Assembly (NCBI RefSeq): GCF_015477775.1
Contig: NZ_JADLQO010000005.1
Coordinates: 124,001-188,000 of the forward strand
Reading direction: 5' to 3'
Length of the DNA: 64,000 nt
Source: Nocardia abscessus
Lineage (GTDB): Bacteria; Actinomycetota; Actinomycetes; Mycobacteriales; Mycobacteriaceae
Positions 51,080-61,240 of the stretch are shown here, piece after piece. The notes under the pieces are model-generated. The model was not told the origin of the DNA. It was given only the letters and a program-made list of their open reading frames with translations, and made no database searches. Every line of letters begins with the position of its first letter. Position 1 is the stretch's first letter. The position numbers were made by a program, and so were the translations under genes.

Positions 51080-53587
51080 ATGTCTTCACCGGGGGCGCAG
51101 ACCATCACCGTGCGCCATGATGGAAACGAACGAGTTTTCGATTCGAGCCAGCAGGTCACGATGGGCCGCGCGCCGGAGGTGACGCTGTTCGTCGACAGCC
51201 CGCTCGTTTCGCGTGTGCACGCGACGCTGGCCTGGCAGGGCAGCGCCTGGGTGTTGACCGACAACAAGAGCACCAACGGGGTGTTCGTCGACGCGCGCAG
51301 GCTGACCCAGCCGGTGTCGATCGACCGCCCCACCCAGGTCCGGCTCGGTGACGCCATCAGCGGCCCGCTGCTGCACCTGCTGCCCGCGAACCCGCAGCCC
51401 CCGCAACGGCCTTCGGTGCGCCCGGCGCAGCAGGCGCCGCAGCCCGGACCTGCGCAGCCGGGGCCGCCGCCGCACGCGGTCCGGCGGCCGCCGCAGCAGT
51501 TCCAGCGTCCGCAGTACCCGGCGCCCCAGGACGTGCCAGCCCCCGCGCCCGCGCTGAACGTCAACATGACGACCAGGGCCGATACCTCGAATATGCCGCC
51601 GGTCCGGGCCAGGGCCAGCACCGCGCCCATCGCCCGCGCCGACCGGATTCCCCAGTCCGGTCTGAGCATCGGCCGCACCACCGACAACCAGATCGTCGTC
51701 AACGATCCGCTGGCCTCCCGCAAGCACGCCCGTCTGGTCTCCTCCGCGGAGGGGCTGGTCATCGAGGATCTCGGGTCGGCGAACGGCACCTTCGTCAACG
51801 GGCACCGCCAGCAACGGGCGGTGTTGCGCGAGCGGGACATTATCACCGTCGGCAATGTCGACTTCGTCGTCCAGCAGGGTGCGCTGGTGCACCGGCAGAA
51901 GCCGGTCGCCGAGCAGGGGCTCGCGGTGCACGGCGTCGGCTTCACCGTCGAGGGGAACAAGCAACTGCTCGTCGACGTGAACATGTCGGCCAGCCGCGGG
52001 ACGCTGACCGCGCTGATCGGCCCGTCCGGTGCGGGCAAATCGACGCTGTCGCGCCTGATCGCGGGCACCACCAGGCCTTCCGGCGGCGTGGTCACCTTCG
52101 AGGGGCGCAATCTGCACGCCGAGTACGAGGCGCTGCGCTCGCGCATCGGCATGGTGCCGCAGGACGACGTGCTGCACCGCCAGCTCACGGTGCGCCAGGC
52201 GCTCGGTTTCGCGGCCGAGCTGCGGCTGCCCCGCGACAACAGCAAAGCGGACCGGCAGAAGGTCATCGACGGTGTGCTGCAAGAGCTCTCGCTCACCGAG
52301 CACGCCGACACCAGGGTCGACCGCCTGTCGGGCGGCCAGCGCAAGCGCGCCTCGGTGGCGCTGGAACTGCTGACCGGTCCGTCGCTGCTCATCCTGGACG
52401 AACCGACCTCCGGCCTGGACCCGGCATTGGACCGCCAGGTCATGGTCATGCTGCGGGAACTGGCCGACGCGGGCCGCGTGGTGATCGTGGTGACCCACTC
52501 GGTGGCGCACCTGGACATGTGCGATCAGGTGCTGCTGCTCGCGCCCGGCGGCAAGACCGCCTACTGCGGCAACCCGGCCGGCGTCGGCGCTGCGCTCGGG
52601 ACCAGCGATTGGGCGGAGATCTTCGCCAACGTCGCGGCCAATCCGGATCAGGCGTTCGCGGCCTATCGTTCCCGGCAGGCGTTCGCGCCGCCGCCCCCGC
52701 CGCCCCCGCAGCCGTACGGGTCCGCGGGAAGTCCACCGCAGTCCAGTCGCGGCAAGCAGTTCTCCACCCTCGCGCGCCGTCAGGTCCGGCTGATCCTGGC
52801 CGATCGCGGCTATCTGACATTCCTGGTGCTCCTACCGTTCATCCTCGGCGGGCTCTCGCTGGTGGTGCCGGGAAAGAACGGTTTCCAGCGCGGCGCGCTG
52901 AAAGCGCTGCCGGACGGCAGCTTCGTGCCCGAGGGCGGCAGCGAGACGCAGCAGCTGCTGGTGGTGCTGATTCTGGGCGCCTGCTTCATGGGCTCCACGC
53001 TCACGGTGCGCGACCTGGTCGGCGAACGGACGATCTTCTACCGCGAACGCGCGGTGGGACTGCTGCCCTCGGCGTACCTGATGGCGAAGATCGCGGTGTT
53101 CAGCCTGACCGCGCTGCTGCAATCGGCGGTGCTGGTGGGCATCGTGCTCGCGGGCAAGAAGCGTCCGGGCGAGGGCGCGGTGCTGGCCTCCGGCAGCGCG
53201 GAGCTGTACATCGATATCGCGCTGACCGCGATCTGCTGCGTGGTCGTCGGCCTCTTGCTCTCCTCGCTGGCGAAATCGAACGAACAGGTGATGCCGCTGC
53301 TGGTGGTGGCCATCATGGCCCAGCTGGTGATGGCGGGCGGCCTGATCCCGGTCACCGGCCGCGTCGTGCTCGAGCAGGTGTCCTGGTTGTTCCCGGCTCG
53401 CTGGGGATACGCGACGGGCGCCTCGACGGTGAACATCCGCGAGCTGTTCCTGAACGCGCAGCCCGACACGCTCTGGCAGCACAAGCCGGAGATCTGGGCG
53501 CTGGATGCCGGCGTGCTGCTGTTGATCACCCTGGTGCTCGCGATCTTCACCTGGCGCCGGTTGCGATTGAAGAAGTCGGCGGCGTGA
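51080..53587 (+). CDS. ABC transporter with two FHA domains (Rv1747-like)
   Basis: 835 residues: FHA1 at about 10-100 (TMGRAPEVTLF, SRVHATL, NKSTNGVF), Pro/Gln-rich linker, FHA2 at about 190-275 (SIGRTTDNQIVV, SRKHARLV, GSANGTFVNG), ABC domain with Walker A GPSGAGKST at 314, signature LSGGQRKRA near 416 and LLILDEPTSGLDP, then an ABC-2 membrane domain with about six helices from 575 on. This order is that of M. tuberculosis Rv1747, an exporter of lipo-oligosaccharide-type lipids activated by PknF phosphorylation. The ATG at 51080 is preferred; an open frame extends far upstream without homology. Confidence 0.93.
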   Translation: MSSPGAQTITVRHDGNERVFDSSQQVTMGRAPEVTLFVDSPLVSRVHATLAWQGSAWVLTDNKSTNGVFVDARRLTQPVSIDRPTQVRLGDAISGPLLHLLPANPQPPQRPSVRPAQQAPQPGPAQPGPPPHAVRRPPQQFQRPQYPAPQDVPAPAPALNVNMTTRADTSNMPPVRARASTAPIARADRIPQSGLSIGRTTDNQIVVNDPLASRKHARLVSSAEGLVIEDLGSANGTFVNGHRQQRAVLRERDIITVGNVDFVVQQGALVHRQKPVAEQGLAVHGVGFTVEGNKQLLVDVNMSASRGTLTALIGPSGAGKSTLSRLIAGTTRPSGGVVTFEGRNLHAEYEALRSRIGMVPQDDVLHRQLTVRQALGFAAELRLPRDNSKADRQKVIDGVLQELSLTEHADTRVDRLSGGQRKRASVALELLTGPSLLILDEPTSGLDPALDRQVMVMLRELADAGRVVIVVTHSVAHLDMCDQVLLLAPGGKTAYCGNPAGVGAALGTSDWAEIFANVAANPDQAFAAYRSRQAFAPPPPPPPQPYGSAGSPPQSSRGKQFSTLARRQVRLILADRGYLTFLVLLPFILGGLSLVVPGKNGFQRGALKALPDGSFVPEGGSETQQLLVVLILGACFMGSTLTVRDLVGERTIFYRERAVGLLPSAYLMAKIAVFSLTALLQSAVLVGIVLAGKKRPGEGAVLASGSAELYIDIALTAICCVVVGLLLSSLAKSNEQVMPLLVVAIMAQLVMAGGLIPVTGRVVLEQVSWLFPARWGYATGASTVNIRELFLNAQPDTLWQHKPEIWALDAGVLLLITLVLAIFTWRRLRLKKSAA

Positions 53588-53687
53588 CGCGGTCCGAACG
53601 GTTCGCGAGCGCCCCGGTGCGCCGAAACGGCGCCGAGCGGCGCGGGAAGGCAACGACGAGCATCTCGGCCGCGGACCGGGCACACTT

Positions 53688-55397
53688 ATGCCTGTGACGG
53701 TGCGAGTAGGGGCAGTGCATCTCGGCTGGGATGTGGTGTCCGTGGCCGCCGGTGGCGGTGGGATTCCCATCCGCCCGGTGCAGGTGGAGGGCATGTGGAC
53801 GCCGCCGGCCTATCTGCTGGCGGATTCGTCGGGCCGGTTGCATACGGCAGGCGTGGAACGCAACAGGCCGGATCTCGGGATGGCGATCGCCGACGTGCGC
53901 GACATCCTCGGACATCCGCAGATCGTGGTGGCGGGCGCGACCTGGCCCGCCGAGCTGGTCTTCCGCGCGCGCATGTACAACCCGCTCGCGGAGATCGGCA
54001 AGCACTTGCGCGGCAAACCGGATCTGGTGGCGCTGCCCTTCCCGGACAACTGGCCGGACGAGAAGGTGGAGATGTACGCCGCGATGGTGGAACAGCTCGA
54101 CGTCGTCGTGGAGCCGCTGCCGGAGAGCGTCGCGCTGTCCGGCTACGTCCGTGCGCTCGGACTGGTGCAGCCGCCGGACCGGACGATGCCGCGCGGCATC
54201 GGCGCGACGGGCGTGTACTCCGACGGGCGCAGCATGCTGGTGGTCGCGGTGCACGGCGACGACGAGCAGCCCACCGAGTCGGTCGACGTCCCGGTGGACG
54301 CCGAGGCCATGCGCGATGCCCGGTCGGCGGACGACGTGGTGATCGAGGTGATGGCGGCGGCCCGTTCGATCGGCGCGGACACCTCGACGGTCCTGCTGTC
54401 GGGCAACGTGCGCTTCAACGACGCGCTGCGCCTGGCCTTCCAGAACCATCTCGGGCATCGACTGCAAGTGGCCGACCATCCGATGCACGCGCTCGTGCTC
54501 GGCGCGGCGCACCTGCTGGTGAGCGACACCGAAGCAGACGAACCGGAGCCTGCGGGCAGGCACGCCGAACCCGCGCCCGCCTCGCAGCGCCCGATGGACG
54601 CCCGGACGCAGGCCGAGTACGCCCCGCAGCAACCGGCGCCGCCGGGCCCTGCCGAAACCGGTCAGCGCTCCCCGGAGCAGCCGCCGGTCCGGCCGGTGCC
54701 CGGCGTTCAGTACGGGCCGGGGTACCCCACCCAGCCCGAGGAGTCGACGACCAGGATCGGGCGCGACGAAGTGCCGCGCGGTCTCCCGCCGAACCTCGCC
54801 GAGCTGGGCAGTCGCTTCACCCGGCCGCCGAGCTCGCCGGATGATCAGGCCGGTCGGGCTCCGGCCGGCGATCTCGCGGGCCCGCCGTCTGGGCCCCCGC
54901 CCGGCGGGCCGGTGCCGCCGCTCGGCCCGCGGCCGCCCTATCCGGGAGCGCCGGAGCAGCAGCCCTACCCCGGGCAACAGCACCAAGGCGCCTGGCAGGC
55001 CCCTGGCACGGAGTCCGAGGACGAGGACCGGCACCGCAAAGGCAAGCTCTGGAACAAGATGAAAGGCAATTTGTTCGGAGCCAATACCCTCGTCGGAGCG
55101 GTAGCGCTGGCCGTGGTCGCGCTTCCGTCCGGGGGTGAGCGGGTGGAGCTGACCGCGCAGCCGGTCGTCCTCGACGCGGAATCGGTGGTCTCGGACGAAC
55201 TCGCCGAGCCCGTCGCGTGCCCGGCCGTTCCGTACACCATCACCCAACCCCGATCCGGGGTCATCACCGCGCGAGGAAACCAGCGGGAAGCCCAGGAGAG
55301 CGTCGCGGAGTGCGGGCGGCCCGAGGTCGACACCCTGCGGTACCTGGTCCCCGGCCCGCCCGGCGCCATCGACCTCGGCCCGCCGATGGAGATCTGA
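53688..55397 (+). CDS. Pro-rich membrane protein with a degenerate actin/Hsp70-like domain
   Basis: 569 residues; not a family I can name. Residues 1-275 look actin/Hsp70-like: [16 protein letters not shown] (position of phosphate 1), [20 protein letters not shown], then [20 protein letters not shown] (phosphate 2) and [20 protein letters not shown] with [15 protein letters not shown] (adenosine region). Acidic ATPase residues are not clearly kept. Residues 280-460 are Pro-rich and probably disordered; a basic stretch [15 protein letters not shown] precedes a hydrophobic segment ([14 protein letters not shown]) and about 100 periplasmic residues. The layout resembles the Rv3446c-type protein at 38455. 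It lies 100 nt after the FHA-ABC gene and upstream of rplM. Confidence 0.65.
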   Translation: MPVTVRVGAVHLGWDVVSVAAGGGGIPIRPVQVEGMWTPPAYLLADSSGRLHTAGVERNRPDLGMAIADVRDILGHPQIVVAGATWPAELVFRARMYNPLAEIGKHLRGKPDLVALPFPDNWPDEKVEMYAAMVEQLDVVVEPLPESVALSGYVRALGLVQPPDRTMPRGIGATGVYSDGRSMLVVAVHGDDEQPTESVDVPVDAEAMRDARSADDVVIEVMAAARSIGADTSTVLLSGNVRFNDALRLAFQNHLGHRLQVADHPMHALVLGAAHLLVSDTEADEPEPAGRHAEPAPASQRPMDARTQAEYAPQQPAPPGPAETGQRSPEQPPVRPVPGVQYGPGYPTQPEESTTRIGRDEVPRGLPPNLAELGSRFTRPPSSPDDQAGRAPAGDLAGPPSGPPPGGPVPPLGPRPPYPGAPEQQPYPGQQHQGAWQAPGTESEDEDRHRKGKLWNKMKGNLFGANTLVGAVALAVVALPSGGERVELTAQPVVLDAESVVSDELAEPVACPAVPYTITQPRSGVITARGNQREAQESVAECGRPEVDTLRYLVPGPPGAIDLGPPMEI

Positions 55398-55403
55398 CGC
55401 GAT

Positions 55404-55432
55404 TTCTTCCCGCGATACCCCGCTGGTATCGT
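55404..55432 (+). promoter_or_regulatory. Candidate rplM promoter overlapped by an inverted repeat
   Basis: TTCTTC (55404-55409), 17 nt, TATCGT (55427-55432). CGATACC (55413-55419) and GGTATCG (55425-55431) form a 7-bp inverted repeat that covers the -10 element. It lies 140 nt upstream of the rplM start. The repeat might be an operator. Confidence 0.4.
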
Positions 55433-55572
55433 GGCTCGTTGGCGTGTGGAACGTCCGGTCGATTCCTGGTGAATCGCCGAGCGTCCACCGAGTCCCGGGT
55501 CTCCACCGGCCGCCGGGAAACAGCTCGACCACACGCTCGGCTGGCAACACCGACGACAGACAGGGAAGCACT

Positions 55573-56016
55573 GTGCCTACGTACAGCCCCAAGGCGGGTG
55601 ACGTGACCCGTAAGTGGTACGTCATCGACGCCACTGACGTAGTGCTCGGCCGTCTCGCCGTCCAGGCAGCGAATCTGCTGCGTGGCAAGACGAAGCCGAC
55701 CTACGCCCCGCACGTCGATGGTGGCGATTTCGTCATCATCATCAATGCCGACAAGGTTGCCATCAGCGGCAACAAGCGGCAGGACAAGCTGATCCACCAC
55801 CACTCCGGGCACCCGGGCGGCCTCAAGTCGCGCACCGTCGGTCAGGTGTTGGAGACCCGCCCCGATCGGCTCGTCGAGAAGGCCGTCAAGGGCATGATCC
55901 CGAAGAACAAGCTCGGTAACGCGATCGCGGGCAAGCTGAAGGTCTACGCGGGCCCGACGCACCCGCACGCCGCCCAGCAGCCCATTCCGTTCGAGATCAA
56001 GCAGGTGGCCCAGTGA
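55573..56016 (+). CDS. rplM: 50S ribosomal protein L13 (uL13)
   Basis: 147 residues, the same length as in mycobacteria. GTG start, [20 protein letters not shown], then [20 protein letters not shown] and [20 protein letters not shown] near the end. It binds 23S rRNA early in 50S assembly. The start is fixed by the family N-terminus, with CAGGGAAGC upstream. The stop overlaps the rpsI start by 4 nt. It follows a new promoter region and is adjacent to ESX-linked genes, as in mycobacteria. Confidence 0.98.
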   Translation: MPTYSPKAGDVTRKWYVIDATDVVLGRLAVQAANLLRGKTKPTYAPHVDGGDFVIIINADKVAISGNKRQDKLIHHHSGHPGGLKSRTVGQVLETRPDRLVEKAVKGMIPKNKLGNAIAGKLKVYAGPTHPHAAQQPIPFEIKQVAQ

Positions 56017-56522
56017 CCGCTCCCGAGGAATTCAACGAGGACTTCGTCGAGGAATTCGACGCTGCCGAGCCTGTCGAGGACGGTGCGGGTTACGAGGACT
56101 CCGAGGTCTCGGCGTCCTACACCCCGGTCGTGATCGACCGCCCGGTGCAGACCGTCGGCCGCCGCAAGGAGGCCGTCGTGCGCGTGCGCCTGCTGCCCGG
56201 CTCCGGCAACTTCGTGCTCAACGGCCGCACCATCGAGGACTACTTCCCGAACAAGGTGCACCAGCAGCTGGTCAAGTCGCCGCTGGTGACCGTCGAGCGC
56301 ACCGAGTCCTTCGACGTGCACGCCCGCCTGGTCGGCGGCGGCCCGTCCGGCCAGGCAGGCGCCCTGCGGCTGGCCATCGCCCGCGCCCTGATCGAGGTCA
56401 CCCCGGAGGATCGTCCCGCCCTGAAGCGGGCCGGCTTCCTGACCCGTGACCCGCGTGCCACCGAGCGCAAGAAGTACGGTCTGAAGAAGGCGCGTAAGGC
56501 GCCTCAGTACTCGAAGCGCTGA
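56013..56522 (+). CDS. rpsI: 30S ribosomal protein S9 (uS9)
   Basis: 169 residues. An acidic actinobacterial N-terminal extension (residues 1-45, [20 protein letters not shown]) precedes the S9 core ([40 protein letters not shown]), which ends in the basic tail [12 protein letters not shown] that touches the P-site tRNA. Overlaps rplM by 4 nt. A 10-bp hairpin terminates the pair at 56546-56570. Confidence 0.98.
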   Translation: MTAPEEFNEDFVEEFDAAEPVEDGAGYEDSEVSASYTPVVIDRPVQTVGRRKEAVVRVRLLPGSGNFVLNGRTIEDYFPNKVHQQLVKSPLVTVERTESFDVHARLVGGGPSGQAGALRLAIARALIEVTPEDRPALKRAGFLTRDPRATERKKYGLKKARKAPQYSKR

Positions 56523-56545
56523 TTTCGGCATCGTCGACCTTCCGC

Positions 56546-56570
56546 GTCCGGCACCCTCGCGGTGCCGGAC
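56546..56570 (+). terminator. Terminator of rplM-rpsI
   Basis: GTCCGGCACC (56546-56555), loop CTCGC, GGTGCCGGAC (56561-56570): a 10-bp perfect stem 24 nt past the rpsI stop. Confidence 0.8.
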
Positions 56571-56737
56571 ACGGTACGGTCGTCGCGGCAGCTGTACGAG
56601 AGCAGGCTCCCAGCGAACAGCTGGTCGCCTGCTCTCGCGCTGTATGAAGACGCGGCGTTCGCGGGGCCTTCGTGGTGCACAGGCCGGTGCCTCCAGGGCC
56701 GACGCTCACGCCACAGATCACCAATGAGGGGCGAGGT

Positions 56738-58114
56738 ATGGGACGGTTGTTCGGCACCGACGGAGTCCGCGGGCTTGCCAACGAGTCGCTCAGTCCGGAG
56801 TTCGCGCTGCGCGTCTCCGGCGCGGCCGCGCAGATCCTGAGCCGAGGCAAGAAGCGCGCGCTCGCAGTGGTCGGCCGCGACCCACGGGCCAGCGGCGAGA
56901 TGCTCGAAGCCGCCGTGACCGCGGGGCTGACCGCCGCGGGTGTGGACGTGCTCTCGGTGGGGGTGCTGCCGACGCCGGCCGTCGCCTACCTCACCGGCCT
57001 GTACGACGCGTGCCTCGGCGTGATGATCTCCGCCTCGCACAACCCCATGCCCGACAACGGGATCAAGATCTTCGCCGCGGGCGGGCACAAACTCGATGAC
57101 GCGATCGAGGACCGGATCGAGGCGCTCGTCGCCGCGGAGACGCCGTTCCGCCCGACCGGCGCCGGCATCGGACGGGTGCGCAACGCGGCGGGCGCGCGGG
57201 ACCACGGGTCGGACATCCCGGACCAGTACAGCCTCGCGGGCACCCATGAGCGCTATGTGGAACACCTGGTGGAGGCCACCGGGCGGGATCTGTCCGGGCT
57301 GACCGTCGTGGTCGACTGCGCGCACGGCGCGGCCTCGGAGGTGGGGCCCGCCGCGTACCGCGAGGCCGGCGCCACCGTGATCGCCATCAACGCCGAGCCG
57401 GACGGACTGAATATCAACGACGGTTGCGGCTCGACCCATCTCGACCAGGTGCGGGCCGCGGTGGTGGAGCACGGCGCCGATCTCGGCCTCGCGCACGACG
57501 GCGACGCCGACCGCTGCCTGGCCGTCGACGCCTACGGCAATGTCGTGGACGGCGACGCGATCCTGGCGATCCTCGCCCTCGCCATGCACGAGGCGGGGGA
57601 ACTGACCGCTGACACCTTGGTCGCCACGGTGATGAGCAACCTCGGTTTGCACATCGCCATGCGAGCGGCCGGAATCACGTTGCGCACCACCGCCGTCGGC
57701 GACCGCTACGTGCTCGAGGAGTTGCGGCGCGGCGGCTTCACGCTGGGCGGCGAGCAGTCAGGGCACGTGGTGTTCCCGCGCTACGGCACCACCGGCGACG
57801 GCATCCTGACCGGGTTGCGCCTGATGGCGCGGATGGCGCAGACCGGGCGCACCCTGGCCGATCTGGCGAGCGTGTTGCAGCCCGTGCCGCAGATCCTGGT
57901 GAACGTCCCGGTCAGCGACAAAGCCGTGGTCGCGCGCGCACCCGAGATCCGAGACGCGGTGCTGGAGGCGGAGCGGGCGCTCGGCGACTCCGGGCGCGTG
58001 CTGCTGCGGCCGAGCGGCACCGAGCAACTGGTGCGAGTGATGGTGGAGGCCACCGACCCGGCCCAGGCGCGCCAACTGGCGGACGACCTGGCCAAGCGGG
58101 TCGCGGCTGTGTGA
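56738..58114 (+). CDS. glmM: Phosphoglucosamine mutase
   Basis: 458 residues of the alpha-D-phosphohexomutase family. [20 protein letters not shown] at the start, the phosphoserine loop [14 protein letters not shown] with Ser100, the metal loop [11 protein letters not shown] near residue 255, the sugar-binding GEQSGH near 338, and the phosphate-binding [11 protein letters not shown] near the end. It converts glucosamine 6-phosphate to glucosamine 1-phosphate for UDP-GlcNAc and so peptidoglycan. GAGGGGCGAGGT precedes the ATG. Downstream of rpsI as in mycobacteria. A 229-nt gap without visible features follows. Confidence 0.97.
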   Translation: MGRLFGTDGVRGLANESLSPEFALRVSGAAAQILSRGKKRALAVVGRDPRASGEMLEAAVTAGLTAAGVDVLSVGVLPTPAVAYLTGLYDACLGVMISASHNPMPDNGIKIFAAGGHKLDDAIEDRIEALVAAETPFRPTGAGIGRVRNAAGARDHGSDIPDQYSLAGTHERYVEHLVEATGRDLSGLTVVVDCAHGAASEVGPAAYREAGATVIAINAEPDGLNINDGCGSTHLDQVRAAVVEHGADLGLAHDGDADRCLAVDAYGNVVDGDAILAILALAMHEAGELTADTLVATVMSNLGLHIAMRAAGITLRTTAVGDRYVLEELRRGGFTLGGEQSGHVVFPRYGTTGDGILTGLRLMARMAQTGRTLADLASVLQPVPQILVNVPVSDKAVVARAPEIRDAVLEAERALGDSGRVLLRPSGTEQLVRVMVEATDPAQARQLADDLAKRVAAV

Positions 58115-58343
58115 TTTTTCCAGCGCGAACGGCGGATGCTCGGTCTCGCTTCGCTCGAAACCTGGGGTTGAGGTGCGCGGGGCGCGTTGGTTTCTGGGCT
58201 CAGGATCTAGTGCACGCGGTTGGAGTGGCTGGTTGACGGTGCTGGTGAGTCGTCGGGTCTGCGGCTCGGCTATCGCCGGTGGGGGCGGATGCTGACTTCG
58301 GTTGTGCCGCACAGGCGGTCTCGCCAGAGGGCGAGCGCTGCGG

Positions 58344-60005
58344 TCAGAGTGTTTCGGTGAGTACGCCCGCGGTCATGTGCCAGCGGCGGGTTGTGCGGAC
58401 GGTGTCGAGCATGCGGCGGTCGTGGGTGACGAGCAGGAGTGTGCCGTCGAAGGATTCGACGGCCTGTTCCAGCTGCTCGATGGCGGGGAGGTCCAGGTGG
58501 TTGGTCGGCTCGTCCAGCACGAGCAGGTTCACCCCGCGGGCTTGGAGCAGGGCGAGGGCGGCGCGGGTGCGTTCACCGGGGGAGAGGGTGTCGCACGGGC
58601 GCAGCACGTGCGGGCCGCGCAGACCGAATTTGGCCAGCAGCGTGCGGATGTCCGCCTCCGGCAGGTCCGGCAGTTCGGCGCTGAAAGTGTCGGCCAGCGC
58701 GGTGTTCCCGCGGAAGAGTCCGCGCGCCTGGTCCACCTCGCCGATCTCGACGCCGGAGCCGAGGCTCGCTGATCCGCTGTCCGGCCGGATCTTTCCCAGC
58801 AGCACCGCCAGCAGGGTGGATTTTCCGGAGCCGTTCGCCCCGGTGAGCACGATGCGGTCGGCCCAGTCGACCTGGGTGGTGATCGGGCCCAGCGTGAAGT
58901 CGCCGCGGGTGACACTGGCTTGGGACAGCGTCGCCACCACCGAGCCGCTGCGCGGGGCCGCGGCGATGCTCATGCGTAGCTCCCATTCCTTGCGCGGTTC
59001 CTCCACCACGTCGAGTCGTTCGATGCGGCGCTGGGTCTGCCTGGCCTTGGCGGCCTGTTTCTCGGTGGATTCGGCGCGCATCTTGCGGCCCGCCTTGTCC
59101 GAGTCCAGCTTCCTCGGGTCACGCGCCTTGCGGCGTGCGTTGCGGACACCGTGTTCGAGCCAGTTGCGCTGCATCTGGGCGCGGGCCTCCAGGCCCGCTT
59201 TGGTGTCGGCGTACTCGTCGTAGGCCTCGCGCGCGTGCTGCCGGGCGATCTCCCGCTCCATCAGGTACGACTCGTACCCACCGTCGTACAGGCCGACCTG
59301 CTGCTGGGCGAGGTCGAGCTCCACGATGCGATTCGCGGTGCGCGCAAGGAACTCCCGATCGTGGCTGATCACCATGAGCGGCACCCGGACGCCCGCGACG
59401 AACTGCTCCAGCCGGGCCAGCCCGTCGAGGTCCAAGTCGTTGGTCGGCTCGTCCAGCAGCAGGATGTCGAAGCGGGACAGCAGGACGGAGGCGAGTCCGG
59501 CGCGCGCGGCCTGGCCACCGGACAACCCGGTCATCGGGGTGTCCAGCCCGCCCGGCAGGCTGCCGGTGAGGCCGAGGTCGGCGGCGACCTCGTGGGCGCG
59601 CTGGTCCAGGTCGGCCCCGCCGAGAGCGAGCCAGCGCTCGAGGGCGGGGGAGTACTCGTCCGGCCCGCCTTCGGCGAGGCGTTCGGCCGCGGCGTCCATC
59701 GTTCGCTGCGCCTCGGCGACCCCCGTTCGGCGGCAGAGGAATTCGAAGACGGTTTCGCCGTCGACCCGCTGTGCCTCCTGGGCCAGGTAACCGACCGTGG
59801 CGTCCGGGGGGCTGAGCGTGATGCTGCCCGTTGGCGCGTGCCGGTCGGCGAGCATGCGCAACAGGGTCGACTTGCCCGCGCCGTTCACGCCGACCAGGCC
59901 GATCACGTCGCCCGGCGCGAGGGTCAGATCGAGGTCGGCGAACAGCGTGCGCTCGCCGTGACCGGCCGACAGGCCGCGGGCATGCAGAGTGGTGCTCACC
60001 TGCAC
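58344..60005 (-). CDS. ABC-F family ATPase
   Basis: 553 residues (551 if the GTG at 59999 is used; neither start has a clear ribosome-binding site). Two ABC domains in one chain with no membrane part: Walker A GVNGAGKST and GANGSGKST, signatures LSGGQAARA and LSPGERTRA, Walker B LLLDEPTNDLD and LVLDEPTNHLD. The interdomain linker (about residues 255-345) is highly charged (NARRKARDPRKLDSDKAGRK), as expected for a ribosome-reaching linker. ABC-F proteins act on the ribosome in translation control or antibiotic protection; which applies cannot be told. It stands alone and converges on glmM. Confidence 0.92.
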   Translation of the reverse strand: MQVSTTLHARGLSAGHGERTLFADLDLTLAPGDVIGLVGVNGAGKSTLLRMLADRHAPTGSITLSPPDATVGYLAQEAQRVDGETVFEFLCRRTGVAEAQRTMDAAAERLAEGGPDEYSPALERWLALGGADLDQRAHEVAADLGLTGSLPGGLDTPMTGLSGGQAARAGLASVLLSRFDILLLDEPTNDLDLDGLARLEQFVAGVRVPLMVISHDREFLARTANRIVELDLAQQQVGLYDGGYESYLMEREIARQHAREAYDEYADTKAGLEARAQMQRNWLEHGVRNARRKARDPRKLDSDKAGRKMRAESTEKQAAKARQTQRRIERLDVVEEPRKEWELRMSIAAAPRSGSVVATLSQASVTRGDFTLGPITTQVDWADRIVLTGANGSGKSTLLAVLLGKIRPDSGSASLGSGVEIGEVDQARGLFRGNTALADTFSAELPDLPEADIRTLLAKFGLRGPHVLRPCDTLSPGERTRAALALLQARGVNLLVLDEPTNHLDLPAIEQLEQAVESFDGTLLLVTHDRRMLDTVRTTRRWHMTAGVLTETL

Positions 60006-60146
60006 GAGTCTGCCGTGCTCGGGGTCGCACCCTGAGGTCGCCCCCGGGAGAAATCAGGGTCGGTATCGGCCGCCGGGCCGATGGCGGGGCCCGCGGAGCG
60101 GCGCACAGTGGAGGTCGTAGCGATTACCGCCAGAGAGGGAAGACCA

Positions 60147-60338
60147 ATGACCGCACCGACACGCCGTTTCGCCCGCTCCACCCACGACAAGTGGATCGCA
60201 GGCGTCTGCGGTGGCCTCGCCGAGTACCTCGGCTGGAACGCCAACGTCGTCCGTCTGCTGTTCGTGGTGTCGTGCCTGCTGCCCGGTCCGCAGTTCGTCA
60301 TCTACCTGGTGCTGTGGTTGCTGATGCCGAAGAAGTGA
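60147..60338 (+). CDS. PspC-domain membrane protein
   Basis: 63 residues, nearly all PspC domain: FARSTHDKWIAGVCGGLAEY, LGWNANVVRLLFVVSCLL and QFVIYLVLWLLMPKK. One or two membrane helices. Related to phage-shock-type envelope stress proteins, but lone small PspC proteins in actinobacteria have no firm role. GAGAGGGAAGACC precedes the ATG. Diverges from the ABC-F gene. Confidence 0.9.
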   Translation: MTAPTRRFARSTHDKWIAGVCGGLAEYLGWNANVVRLLFVVSCLLPGPQFVIYLVLWLLMPKK

Positions 60339-60434
60339 GCTGGGAGGCTGCGTCGAGCTCGCGCGAGTGTCAGGATGGAACGATGCCGCTCGAGCGGCAC
60401 CGCATCACCGTATGAGTCCCGCTGAGGAGGAGTC

Positions 60435-60743
60435 ATGATCACCTCGGGCGAATTCCCCGGACTGGATATACCCGGCATCGACGCGTCCTCGTCACTCGAC
60501 GGGCTGGGTGCGATCGAACTGCACCACCCGACCCAGGACATCGACGGCGACGGCACCCTCGACACCATCACCACGACGGGTGACGAGGCGATGCAGGTCT
60601 GGACCGACTACGACCACGACGGCTTCGCCGACCACGTCACCGTGGTGGAGAAGGACGGCGACTACGCCGCATGGGAATTCCATCGCCACCCGGACGGCAC
60701 CTCCGAGTGGGTTCGCACCGACCGGGGCAGGATCGGCAGCTAG
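60435..60743 (+). CDS. Small DxDG-repeat protein (DUF6802-like)
   Basis: 102 residues without a signal peptide. It has three calcium-loop-like segments: DIDGDGTLDTIT, DYDHDGFADHVT and KDGDYAAWEF, as in dockerin/VCBS-type Ca-binding loops. It resembles a Nocardia/Rhodococcus family I recall as DUF6802. GAGGAGGAGTC is a strong ribosome-binding site. Lack of a signal peptide yet a Ca-loop type motif fits either a cytosolic protein or export by a non-Sec route. The following genes look like type VII substrates. Confidence 0.75.
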   Translation: MITSGEFPGLDIPGIDASSSLDGLGAIELHHPTQDIDGDGTLDTITTTGDEAMQVWTDYDHDGFADHVTVVEKDGDYAAWEFHRHPDGTSEWVRTDRGRIGS

Positions 60744-60870
60744 TCTTCGCCGCAGGAGCGGAATTCGGGGGAACCGGGTGTCGGCGTGGTGCGTCGAAGG
60801 AAGTACGGCGGCATCCGGCGCGAATGGGATTCGCGTCGGCGCAAAGACACTACGAGCACGGAGGGGAATC

Positions 60871-61182
60871 GTGGGCGGGTCGGAGACGGTCGGTGTGCGG
60901 ACGGGGGAGCTCGGTGCCCTGGGCAGTGACTACCGGAGATCGGCGGACGCGGTCCGCGACCAGGCAAAGCGAATCGACGACCATCCGTTCGGCATCGGCG
61001 ACGAGGCGGGCCGCAACTACGCGCCGCAGGGAATCGCGGTGCGCCAGGGACTGGAACGGATCAGTACGTGGCTACGCACATGGAGTGATGCCACCACCGC
61101 GACCGCGGACGCGCTCGGGGCCGCCGTAGTGGCCTACGCCGAGACCGACCAGCAGCGCGCCGGCGAAACGAACAAGACATGA
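60871..61182 (+). CDS. EspC-like type VII secretion target
   Basis: 103 residues from GTG 60871 with GGAGGGGAATC before it. A two-helix hairpin protein: LGALGSDYRRSADAVRDQAK, ISTWLRTWSDATTATADALG, and AYAETDQQRAGETNKT. YAETD is an exact YxxxD export motif just after the second helix, as in EspC and other ESX targets. No Sec signal. Its partner is probably the 61241-63088 protein, which starts 58 nt downstream. It lies 20 kb from the nearest eccC but 17 kb downstream of the kinase and ABC region on the same side. Confidence 0.75.
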   Translation: MGGSETVGVRTGELGALGSDYRRSADAVRDQAKRIDDHPFGIGDEAGRNYAPQGIAVRQGLERISTWLRTWSDATTATADALGAAVVAYAETDQQRAGETNKT

Positions 61183-61240
61183 GACCGCCGAATGGCACGT
61201 GTTCGCACCGGCGACGCCACACATTCGAGGAGTCGGAATC

